Source of the DNA: Zoroaster sp. YZ-2022 | Taxonomy: Eukaryota > Echinodermata > Asteroidea > Forcipulatida > Zoroasteridae | Assembly (NCBI GenBank): GCA_029582265.1 | Contig: CM055816.1 | Coordinates: 3,812,698-3,876,697, forward strand | Length of the DNA: 64,000 nt | Reading direction: 5' to 3' | Shown here: piece after piece, positions 11,493 to 22,900 of the stretch | Layout of the letters: each line of letters begins with the position of its first letter | How positions within the stretch are numbered: the stretch's first letter is position 1 | Program-made: the position numbers and the translations under genes | The notes under the pieces: generated by a model | What the model was told of the DNA's origin: nothing | Database searches by the model: none | Seen by the model: only the letters and a program-made list of their open reading frames with translations

Positions 11493-12048
11493 GGCCTTAC
11501 TGCAAGAAATTTCCCTGGGAGTTAACTTGGGAACATTGTATTTGACATGCCTGGGACATGTTATCATCTTAAACATGAAATATTAACCCACTGGTTACTG
11601 TCATAGAAATATAGTTTGTACAATCACGATGGTATAAATTAATAGTATTACTAATCACCGTGATTAAATACAAAGTTGGTAGTTCACAAATAAATTGAAG
11701 GTTTACAACTGTGTAACCCCTGAACCTTTGAAGTTGAAACCTAGCTTAAAATATAATAGTGGGATATGGGATTTATTATTTGAATGTTTTTAAGGGATGG
11801 TGTGTGGTTGGTTAAAACAGCTGATATTTAAGAACATTTTTGAAAAATTTGTTACAATATTATCTTTTACTTTCTATGAATAAATTGTGTAATAATACAT
11901 TTGTTATTTCACACATAATTATAAATATATTTCATTTTTTTAAGGTAATAGCTACATCTACAAGAATGGCACAAGCAAGCCCAAAGATCTAGTGATGATC
12001 CTAGAAGATGATCAAAGCAGAACCCTTACTACTCAAAAGAGATTATTT
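11493..12048. other. no gene seen
   Basis: AT-rich unique sequence. I see no clear exon or repeat. Confidence 0.4.
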
Positions 12049-12170
12049 CAATACATGTCATCGCAAATCTTACTATATCTAAAGATGATGCTTCACATCT
12101 TGAACAAGTTCTGCTAGTAGATGTGAAGCATCATCTTTAGATATAGTAAGATTTGCGATGACATGTATTG
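12049..12170. repeat. perfect 52-bp inverted repeat with 18-nt loop
   Basis: Positions 12049-12100 are the exact reverse complement of 12119-12170, separated by TGAACAAGTTCTGCTAGT. Both arms read as protein-like text (HVIANLTISKDDASHL), because an open frame on the minus strand (12079-12315) runs through the right arm. The stem is too perfect for a typical animal pre-miRNA. Inverted exon duplication, an siRNA-type hairpin or an assembly foldback are the alternatives. Confidence 0.9.
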
Positions 12171-12335
12171 TATCATTTACAGAAATACATTTTGGCATTA
12201 TACAATCCAAAATCCCTGCTAAGCCATGAAATATGTTGTTAATGTTAGTTAGATGTATATAAATATATTTTTGTACTATTTTATAGAGAATTGGCTGTTG
12301 CAAACTGCTTACCAACCTAAAGCACCCGTATTAAA

Positions 12336-12448
12336 TGCAAAATAATAGATACTGGCCTTACATCTCAAACCTAGCGGGTTCTTTCTCTGAGAAAGAACTT
12401 GCTAGGTTCAAAACATAACCGAGGCCAATAACTACTATTTTACATTCA
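12336..12448. repeat. imperfect ~110-bp palindrome
   Basis: Centred at about 12388, where GGTTCTTTCTC meets GAGAAAGAACTT. The arms extend outward through AAACCTAGC and GCTAGGTTC and, less well, through ACTGGCCTTAC and ACCGAGGCCAAT. Probably a small palindromic MITE. Confidence 0.6.
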
Positions 12449-12449
12449 T

Positions 12450-13745
12450 ACTATTTTATTAATTAATTCTTTTCTAGAAGAATGTTAAAAGCAAGTATAA
12501 ATTTTATATTATTCCAGGATAAAATAAGTTGGATACAATAATGAAATAAAATATTCAGTTGCAATCCATATAAACCCACGGGAACACTGTTTTATTCATA
12601 TAAATGTTACTTTTTAATCAGATTTTTTGTTTCATAAGGCAATTCAAAGGTTGTCATGGAATAGCAATGCTAAAATTTCAACAGGTAAACATGAGAAAGT
12701 ACTTTAAATTAATTGCTGAAGTGATGTTCTCTTCATTGCTTCCTTATCACTGTGTTTTAAACAAAATAGACTGGTGCCCCAACGACGGTATACAAGTAAT
12801 CTGCACAAAAAGTCAGGATGCCATGCCGTTTCACAAAAACAAATCTTCAGGGGGCATGAGTATTTTTTCCTTGTTTCTTATAGGTTGGTACATATTTTGA
12901 GGGGGGCATCTAAAACATTTTGAGTTAACACCCCCCCCCCCCTACATTCAGCCATCTCCACACTCACAACATCTTCAAACAACACTGAGTACTGGAGGTT
13001 CATGGTCATCATAGCCAGCGAAGGACGAACATCAACAGGAGGGTTATTGATTGATAATATTATCCGTTTTACGTTAATGTTTTGTTATCTCTGACTGACC
13101 AATTTTATACTTTGTTTTAAGATGGTAATCGTATTAAATATCTCATTTTATAAATATGAGAAAAATGAGTTTCAATAGACAACATTTCCTTCGTAAAAGG
13201 AATAAACAACAGCAAATAATACCAAATTATTATCCCACTGCTAACTTGATGTGAAGTTTATACAGGTACAAACATTTACTTTAAAAAAAATCAGTCTGAA
13301 GTGCTCCCATTTCAAAGAAAACAAACAAAAATGTTTTTTATATAAAACGTTGCTAGTCAGCAGCCTTTTTGCTCCAAGTGATTTCTGTAAAAATTGTAAA
13401 AATGCTTTTAATACTTTTGTTGATGATTTAGTCTCCACATTGAACTTACACTTCCAAAGGATGGTTGTTTAATGTATATCTTGATCAACAGAGAGTAAGC
13501 ATACTGTAGAAGCAGTTTTGTCAACACGATTTGAGGCTTTGCATAATGGTACCTTTCCTTAAAGTATTGTACCTTTTTGGCCCCTGTATACTTAAAACAC
13601 CCATATCATCTGAATGGTCCAGAATCTTGCAATCAAATTGTTCATCCTGTATAGCTGTTAGCATGTGTGTCTTAACATGCTGTGCCACATTTTACGCTGT
13701 GTCACACTTAATTATGGACACTTAGTTATATTGCGTCGGTATGCG
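12450..13745. other. no gene seen
   Basis: Unique sequence with a C run near 12932. Open stretches of 60-100 codons (12604-12900, 13251-13472) lack recognisable motifs and are probably chance. Confidence 0.4.
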
Positions 13746-16050
13746 ATTTTTTTTCTGCAAACGAGAATTGCCATCCCGCAATATTTCAGCCAATCACATG
13801 GAAGTTTTTTTTCTTTTTTAAAGATGACGTAGGATATTATTAACATATGCATATTAGATGCAGGCACACTGATCAATAGTGCGCGCGCATATTATATTTA
13901 CAGTATATGTACATGTGTATCCTCAATTTACCCTAAATGACACACCTAAGGATTTATTATCAACTGGACAGTACCCGTAACTTAAAAATGAAATTAGCAG
14001 TTTGGTGTTTCAGTGAAGAATTCTCTTGTAAAATGCGGAATTTCAATGCATGATCATACGCGTGGACGTCTTGAGCGCCGTTTTTTGATATGCACAGAAT
14101 TGTCATCAAAAAATTGATGTTGGTATATAATGACTCACCCCCAAACTGTTAAAATTCACGGGGGAACAGAAAATGTACCCAAGAAGAAAAACAGTTGAAT
14201 CATGTTTCATCTTATTCCAGATGGCTTGTAAAATTGTTTTTAATCTTGAAAATAAAAATATTGTTTTAGATTTTTAAAATAAAATGGTGTAATTTGGAGA
14301 AGCTCTCCAAACTTTTAATCAATATTCTTGAAAGACAATTAAAATGGAAGGTGGTTTTTGTAAAAAGTACTTTAAAACTTTGAAATGTGTAAAAACTGCT
14401 GTTAACATTTTGTCAAATAAAAGATTTCTTTTCATAACCATGATATTAATGTTTCATTTTCTCAATAATTATCCACTACCGACGAAGTAAACACCAACGA
14501 ATTAAGTAGTCTTCGTTCGTTTCTTCTATAAGGAATGTGTCCATTTTGAGGATCAGTATTTCTTTAAAAAATCATTGCAAATGCAAAGCATTCATATATT
14601 TTGGTTTCCACAGACCACAGCTCGTTGACGGCATAGAACAATATAAAATCGCAGATGTTCGTGAAAAAAAAAATTGAGGTCATGTAATTTCCTTACTTTT
14701 GCGTAGTGAACTCCGCACAATGTAATCCAAATGCAATGTACATGTACATGTAGTTAAATGAAATAACTTATGTGGTATTGATCGAGTTGAAATAACTTAG
14801 TGGTGTAAGCTTTCTCTATGGTGGTACTGAGTTGAAATAACATACAGTGGTTAAAAACAATTGTACGTTTTTATATACTGATGCCTCTTTTCACAAACTA
14901 TTTTAAAGCACAGCTATACCCTAAATTCATGGTCACACGATAATGTAATTATATGGGGGGGGGGGCGAAATGAAAGATAATTAAAAGCAGAGGACACAAA
15001 CAAATTATACAAATCAGATGATTTTATTTTTATATAAACTTGTTTAAAGCATCAACCATTATATACTGTTAATTTAAAGGAATTTTTATTATGTACATGT
15101 ACAACACTGTCCCAAGTTGCATTTTGAGATAATCAAATTTGTCACAACTAATTGTATTTAAACTGTAGGGAGGAATACATATTTATATATGTAATGGAAT
15201 GACAAACTAGCCCATTCATCATTCATCAAATGTTCCTTTTGAGTAATGTTTTTCTTTAGTTTTAGTTTAACCAAATGAATTTGTACAGTTCATGAGACAA
15301 AAATTTCACATAATAAATACAAACAACCTGAATGTATGTTCACTATTGCCGAATCTTTCATAGGCTGGAATTATGCATCAACAAATACATTATCCTATAA
15401 CAGAAAAAACTTTCTTACAGTTCATGAGTTCAAAGCTAAAATTGAGTCTGTAATCATTAACTTGGAAATCCATAGCTCACCATTGTTCAGCCTGTGAGAA
15501 TCTTGTTCTCTCTCATTGTATATTTCTATGCTTTTTTTTTCCCCCCACGTATGCGCTTAGAGGCTTTGGCATTAGGCGCTTTACAAATGTCTATTATTAT
15601 TATTATTAATTAGAACTTGAACCCTAAATTCACCGTATCACTGGTTACAAGTATTCCATCTAGACTTATGCCTTCAGCTGAGTGAAATTGCAACTTTCTT
15701 AGTTTCCATATCAATTGTTATTACCGGTAGTTATATTATTGTTAAATCCACTATCGATTTTATCGATACTGTGTTGCAAACGCACAGTGTGTACATTGTG
15801 TACTGTCTATTCATCATGACATAGTACAGTTTAATTGATACGTGATCGCTTCATATCATCAGCCAATTGTATAGCCTTGGGTGGGTTTGTTTACACTACA
15901 TAAATTTCTGGCAGAACGCTCTATAGGGACTTGCTTTGGTAGCTCATTAAGTGTTTTGGGACCCGTAAGAATATGTCATGAATATTTGTATAAGACCTCT
16001 GATTGGCTGAAATATCGCGGGATGCCAATTCTCGTTTGCAGAAAAAAAAT
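13746..16050. repeat. 2.3-kb segment bounded by 55-bp inverted repeats
   Basis: The arm 13746-13800 (TTTTTTTTCTGCAAACGAGA and onward, with CAGCCAATCA) is mirrored at 15996-16050 with about four mismatches. No coding region is visible inside. A plus-strand SINE tail sits at 15.54 kb. Target duplications are not obvious. Either the ends of a non-autonomous element, or two oppositely oriented dispersed repeats. Confidence 0.45.
15541..15609 (+). mobile_element. 3' fragment of a tRNA-derived SINE
   Basis: GCGCTTTACAAATGTC followed by an (ATT)n tail matches the 3'-end style (GCGCTATATAA plus TTA repeats) of the copy at 2.47 kb. The head is missing. Confidence 0.5.
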
Positions 16051-17215
16051 TGCCGCCGGGCATCCGCCAAGTTTGACGCTCATGGTGCATGAACATTATT
16101 GCCCCTGTCATCGGGCCAGTTATATCGTTCTTAAAGACCATACAAAATGGTAAATATTTTCAACCCTATTTTAAAAAGTAAGTAATTCAAGTAGGAATCA
16201 CCAAAAATAAGACTTTCATTATTTTTATTTAACCCTTCAAAAAACCTATGAAAATGTACTTCGCCACTGCCGCGAACGACAGGCCCGAAACAAAAGCCGT
16301 CGGGGACACTTTCACTGAGCCAATTTTGATGACATTAATTTACAGGAGGGTGAATGCTACAACTGTTTACTGTGTACGTTTTGTACACAAAGCATATTAC
16401 ATTGAGTACAACTGCAAAAATAAGTTTACCAACTACAACTTCCGAAAGTGCTTTTGAAAAGTTTCCAAAAGTATAGTACTGACCAATTGTGTTGTTCATC
16501 ATCGTCATTTGATGGAGATTATACTGATGCCAAAGTTGGTGATATAAGTGACATAGAATCGTATCAATTAAGCCCGGAATGGACAAAATCCGGACGAAAT
16601 CCTGGCGAAAATGGCGAAGCCGAAGGAAGATCTCGAGTCCGGCATAAGCGCACATATTTTTATTGCATTTTTACGAACAAATATTCTAAGAGCAACCTAA
16701 GTTTTGAATGTCCAGTATTTGATTCATTGAATTTTGTTATCAGGAAAGTTAATCTCACTGCAAAATGTGTCCAAATTGTTCTTGTTTTGTGCCGATAAAA
16801 AATCATCCTTTGGTGATCTTGCCGGTGCTGTTAACCAGACTAATAGTTTGACAATGACCCAGCCCCGCAGTGCATGGACGCACACATACATGAGTTGCAC
16901 TTCAAGGGGAATCCCATACACACATGTACATGTACGGCCACAGACAACGCGACGGCAGACAGACCGTTGTTAAGACGGCTCCTTTTTTCGATCGAGCTCC
17001 CGTAAAAGTACGTCATAAAAACTGGAAAAATGTTTGCTGCCGCCACGGGCCGCAAATGTCCAACAGACTTTGCGGATTTCAGCCGCTGGAATGTTGGTTG
17101 AAAATCATGATTTTTTCAGCAATTTCTGATTTGTTTTAATGTTTTTTGGAATAGCATATAAATAACTAAATACATACTGAACAATTTTGAGTAAAACAAT
17201 CAAGGCACTTTGTAT
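16051..17215. other. unassigned, CpG-rich in part; possible exon near 16.45-16.65 kb
   Basis: A plus-strand stretch near 16490-16650 reads SSSSFDGDYTDAKVGDISDI, then a Pro/Glu/Arg-rich text, as if coding. I recognise no family and see no convincing splice sites. The segment 16900-17070 is relatively CpG-rich. Confidence 0.25.
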
Positions 17216-17470
17216 GGACTTTAAAACCATCTCAACTCCCTGGGGAGTAGGCCTATGCAGCCCAGTGCTGCCAAATGTGTAGCGCAACGAGCTTAATCAA
17301 ACACGATGAGGTCCCCATTTATACTCCTGTGTGAAGAGAAGCAATTATATTTAGGCCCTAAGTGTCTTGCTCATAGACATAATCACCATGGTCACATCCA
17401 GGATTCGAACCCACATTCTGACGTCTCGGCCATCAGAACACAAGTCCGATGCACTAAACCGCTTGGTCAA
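17216..17470 (-). mobile_element. tRNA-derived SINE, copy 3
   Basis: The minus-strand head has A box TGACCAAGCGGTTTAGTGC and B box GGTTCGAATCC. The body has AGTGTCTTGCTC (plus-strand reading) and CTCCCCAGGGAGTTGAGAT, both shared with copy 2. Confidence 0.7.
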
Positions 17471-17817
17471 GCTTAAATGTAAAGTCACTTTTCTATTTTA
17501 AATTCAACTTTGAGTATACGCTTAATGCTCTTTTTGTACTTTTGTTTCTAGTTTTATAGTTTTATCGCTTAAGAGCATGCATGCCATTATTGAGGCACTT
17601 TTATTCTTAAAACCTAAGCCCCATTGTACTGTTTAAGACATTTTGTCCCTAACAATAGCGTAAGACATTTCCCTGTTCATAGTTTAAACGCATCAGTGCT
17701 GTTGTTACAACATGAATAAATACATTTTACATAAGTGTTACAGAAGTCCAATTAATTTCGGAGCGTTGTCAAATTAATGAAAGTCATGTATTGGTTTGAT
17801 TTATTGTAGCAGGTCTC

Positions 17818-19946
17818 TTAATAAACCAATGAAGTACGGAACAGGGCTATTTTAAAAACGACTGGTTCTATTGGGGATGGTAGAAATATTATGACAATTA
17901 CGGAGATTTCGACCATGACTCGCCAGCCTGGTAGGGGGGAGGACGTCTTTAGTGCGAGGGTTGTCAACAAGTCCATCAGCAAAGCGCCGGCAGTGTTCCT
18001 CCCTCCTACCAGCCAGAGAGTCAAGGCCTAGAGATAAAAGAGCAGAATCATATGAATCATAACTATTACCCAAAATAATTTTACAGGCACGTTTTTGGAT
18101 AGATTCAATGATATGAGTATGCTTAGCCGTAATACTTGAGTGCCAGGTGACATCACCATATTCCAAGACTGGTCGGACATACCCATTAAAAACAATTTTT
18201 AATTCTTCCAAACTAAATCCTCCGTAACAAAAGAAACAGGTTCGTCACCAATTGTTAAATTACCGGGATGTTGATGGGATTTATTGAAACACACCTGGAT
18301 GGCCTGGCATTTGGAGGTATTTAACTGTAAATGATTAGCGTCAGACCACTCTTTGAAATTATCTAGGTCTTCTTGCATGTGGCCACGACTGCCAATTTTA
18401 GAATTCTCTGCAAATGTCAGGTCGTCAACATATTTCCAATACTTTAATTGTAAGTTTTGAGCAGCATCATTAATGAGTATTTGAAAACCAATCGGACCGA
18501 ACTTGGTACCTTGGGGAATTCCCCCATGAATACCAACATAATCTGAGAGAACATTATTATAGCGAACACATTGGCGTCTATTACGAAGGAAGTCGCAAAT
18601 CCAGGGAACGATGGACCCACGGACCCCAATGGAGATGATCTTATTAATCAATAAAGTGTGGTCCACCAGATCAAATGCCTTTGAAAAGTCCGTGAGTACC
18701 ACCGTTCCCACATTGCGACCTCCTTCTGCACCATGAAAAAGATAATGAATTAAATTAATAAGGTAATGGTTGGTTGAGACCCCCTTAACATTACCAAACT
18801 GCTGCAAGTCAATTTTAAAATGAATATCGTCAAGAATCCAATCAGTAACAAATCCTTCAGCAATCTTAGCAAAAACAGAAGTGACACAGGTCTAAGTTTG
18901 TCAAGACTAGGGGGATACTGTTTGGGAATAGGCACAACAATAGCGTCTTTCCATTGCACAGGAACAACACCCTCATTAAAAGAACTGTTAAGTATATCTG
19001 TGAGAGGCACACTAAGTTCATATGCAAATTCTTTTACGAGTTTCGGTGGAAATTCATCAGGTCCTGACGACTTGCTAGATTTAATTTTTTTTAGCCTGGC
19101 ATAGACATCCCAAGGGTAAAGATGGGGGGTAGGGTCTACCGCTGGCAAGAACGCAGGCAATTTTGACGTATCTAAGGGATCAAGATCAGCGGAAACGTCA
19201 ACAAACTTGTCATTGATCGCATTAGCTTTGGCCTTAAGATCACTTCCATCAGTACCAGGGATGTCTATGTCAAGACCGGTTTTATTGTTATTCGTGACCT
19301 TTTTAACCTGTTGGTGCCTTTGACGAGGATCTGTGTTCTGCAGATTACGAATGCGATTAGCATAATAAGAAATTTTAGCCAATTTAATCTCTCTTTTAAT
19401 CAGGTTTCTATATTTGCGCCAAAGCACCATGTTATGTGTGTTAAAAGCCACTTGACGGTCAAAAACCAACTTCTTTATGTGAGGAGTAAGCCAAGGCTTG
19501 TCATTAACATGGTTCCTGTAACTTTTAAAAGGAAAATACAAATCCATGGCAGAATCAAGCAAATTGTAAAAAACATCAGCCTTGCCTTGAGTATCCATAC
19601 AATTTAAAATGTCATTCCAGTTCTGACTTTGAATCCATCGTCCAAAAGCAAGAATACCAGTGTTAAACAATGGGCGAAATCTTTTAACCTTAAGGGAATT
19701 CTGTCTTTTTTGGTGGATCTTAGGGTTCCATAAAATACAAACATGATCACTGCTTCCAATAGGAGACAGAGGAAATGGTTTATCAAAAAAAGTCTTCAAA
19801 TTGTGGCTAGTGAGAATAAAGTCAAGCACTGCATCGGCTCTAGTATGAAAATCAACTATTTGAGTTAAGTCATTTCCAGCAATGACTGAATTAACATTCA
19901 TACGGTCAAAATCTCCCAAAATAACCACACCAATATCAGGATATTT
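17818..19946 (-). mobile_element. 5'-truncated non-LTR retrotransposon (endonuclease C-part plus RT)
   Basis: Reading from 19946 down, an APE-type endonuclease C-terminal part (GVVILGDFDRMNVNSV, then an SSDHV motif) is followed by a linker. The reverse transcriptase then has SSGPDEFPPKLVKE, DFSKAFDLVDHTLLINKI, GGIPQGTKFGPIGF and the catalytic KYVDD (YVDD at 18421-18432). A C-terminal ARMC-like tail (YVRPVLEYGDVTWHS, RREEHCRRFADGLVDNPR) ends near 17818. At least two frame changes (about 18800 and 18200) disable it. The YVDD box in place of YADD and the QGTKxGP block suggest a jockey-superfamily lineage distinct from the element at 30.6 kb. Its 5' end abuts the 27-bp satellite at the point where the endonuclease is cut. 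Confidence 0.85.
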
Positions 19947-22900
19947 TGTACGGTTTACTTGCCGACAGCAATGTGTACGGTTTACTTGCCGACAGCAATC
20001 ACATGTACGGTTTACTTCCTGACAGCAATGTGTACGGTTTACTTGTCGACAGCAATGTGTACGGACTTGCCGACAGCATAGTGTACGGTTTACTTGCCGA
20101 CAGCAATGTGTACGGTTTACTTGCCGACAGCAATGTGTACGGTTTACTTCCTGACAGCAATGTGTACGTTTACTTGCAGACAGCAATGTGTACGGTTTAC
20201 TTGCCGACAGCAATGTGTACGGTTTACTTGCCGACAGCAATGTGTACGGTTTACTTCCTGACAGCAATGTGTACGGTTTACTTCCTGACAGCAATGTGTA
20301 CGGTTTACTTGCCGACAGCAATGTGTACGGTTTACTTGCCGACAGCAATGTGTACGGTTTACTTGCCGACAGCAATGTGTACGGTTTACTTGCCGACAGC
20401 AATGTGTACGGTTTACTTGCCGACAGCAATGTGTACGGTTTACTTGCAGACAGCAATGTGTACGGTTTACTTGCCGACAGCAATGTGTACGGTTTACTTC
20501 CCGACAGCAATGTGTACGGTTTACTTCCTGACAGCAATGTGTACGTTTACTTGCAGACAGCAATGTGTACGGTTTACTTCCTGACAGCAATGTGTACGGT
20601 TTACTTCCTGACAGCAATGTGTACGGTTTACTTCCTGACAGCAATGTGTACGGTTTACTTGCAGACAGCAATGTGTACGGTTTACTTCCTGACAGCAATG
20701 TGTACGTTTACTTGCAGACAGCAATGTGTACGGTTTACTTGCCGACAGCAATGTGTACGGTTTACTTGCAGACAGCAATGTGTACGGTTTACTTCCTGAC
20801 AGCAATGTGTACGTTTACTTGCCGACAGCAATGTGTACGGTTTACTTGCAGACAGCAATGTGTACGGTTTACTTCCTGACAGCAATGTGTACGGTTTACT
20901 TGCTGACAGCAATGTGTACGGTTTACTTCTTGACAGCAATGTGTACGGTTTACTTCCTGACAGCAATGTGTACGTTTACTTGCAGACAGCAATGTGTACG
21001 GTTTACTTGCTGACAGCAATGTGTACGGTTTACTTCTTGACAGCAATGTGTACGGTTTACTTGCTGACAGCAATGTGTACGTTTACTTGCAGACAGCAAT
21101 GTGTACGGTTTACTTGCTGACAGCAATGTGTACGGTTTACTTCTTGACAGCAATGTGTACGGTTTACTTCTTGACAGCAATGTGTACAGTTTACTTGCTG
21201 ACAGCAATGTGTACGTTTACTTGCAGACAGCAATGTGTACGGTTTACTTGCTGACAGCAATGTGTACGGTTTACTTCTTGACAGCAATGTGTACGGTTTA
21301 CTTCTTGACAGCAATGTGTACGGTTTACTTCTTGACAGCAATGTGTACGGTTTACTTCCTGACAGCAATGTGTACGGTTTACTTCCTGACAGCAATGTGT
21401 ACGGTTTACTTGCAGACAGCAATGTGTACGGTTTACTTGCCGACAGCAATGTGTACGTTTACTTGCAGACAGCAATGTGCACGGTTTACTTCGTGACAGC
21501 AATGTGTACGGTTTACTTCCTGACAGCAATGTGTACGGTTTACTTGCAGACAGCAATGTGTACGGTTTACTTGCCGACAGCAATGTGTACGTTTACTTGC
21601 AGACAGCAATGTGTACGGTTTACTTGCTGACAGCAATGTGTACGGTTTACTTGCTGACAGCAATGTGTACGGTTTACTTGCTGACAGCAATGTGTACGTT
21701 TACTTGCAGACAGCAATGTGTACGGTTTACTTCTTGACAGCAATGTGTACGGTTTACTTCTTGACAGCAATGTGTACGATTTACTTCTTGACAGCAATGT
21801 GTACGGTTTACTTCCTGACAGCAATGTGTACGTTTACTTGCAGACAGCAATGTGTACGGTTTACTTCGTGACAGCAATGTGTACGGTTTACTTCTTGACA
21901 GCAATGTGTACGGTTTACTTCTTGACAGCAATGTGTACGGTTTACTTCGTGACAGCAATGTGTACGGTTTACTTCCTGACAGCAATGTTTAATTTACTTG
22001 CAGACAGCAATGTGTACGGTTTACTTGCTGACAGCAATGTGTACGGTTTACTTCCTGACAGCAATGTGTACGGTTTACTTCCTGACAGCAATGTGTACGG
22101 TTTACTTGCAGACAGCAATGTGTACGGTTTACTTCCTGACAGCAATGTGTACGGTTTACTTCCTGACAGCAATGTGTACGGTTTACTTGCCGACAGCAAT
22201 GTGTACGGTTTACTTCGTGACAGCAATGTGTACGGTTTACTTCGTGACAGCAATGTGTACGGTTTACTTCCTGACAGCAATGTGTATGGTTTACTTGCAG
22301 ACAGCAATGTGTACGGTTTACTTCCTGACAGCAATGTGTACGGTTTACTTCCTGACAGCAATGTGTACGGTTTACTTCCTGACAGCAATGTGTACGGTTT
22401 ACTTCCTGACAGCAATGTGTACGGTTTACTTGCAGACAGCAATGTGTACGGTTTACTTCCTGACAGCAATGTGTACGGTTTACTTCCTGACAGCAATGTG
22501 TACGGTTTACTTCCTGACAGCAATGTGTACATTTACTTGCAGACAGCAATGTGTACGGTTTACTTGCTGACAGCAATGTGTACAGTTTACTTGCTGACAG
22601 CAATGTGTACGTTTACTTGCAGACAGCAATGTGTACGGTTTACTTGCTGACAGCAATGTGTACGGTTTACTTGCTGACAGCAATGTGTACGGTTTACTTG
22701 CTGACAGCAATGTGTACGGTTTACTTGCAGACAGCAATGTGTACGGTTTACTTGCTGACAGCAATGTGTACGGTTTACTTGCAGACAGCAATGTGTACGG
22801 TTTACTTGCTGACAGCAATGTGTACGGTTTACTTCCTGACAGCAATGTGTACGGTTTACTTCCTGACAGCAACATGTACGGTTTACTTGCTGACAGCAAT

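Noticed and set aside
12604..12900. 98-codon plus-strand frame
   Set aside because: No recognisable motif, no splice support, base composition like its surroundings.
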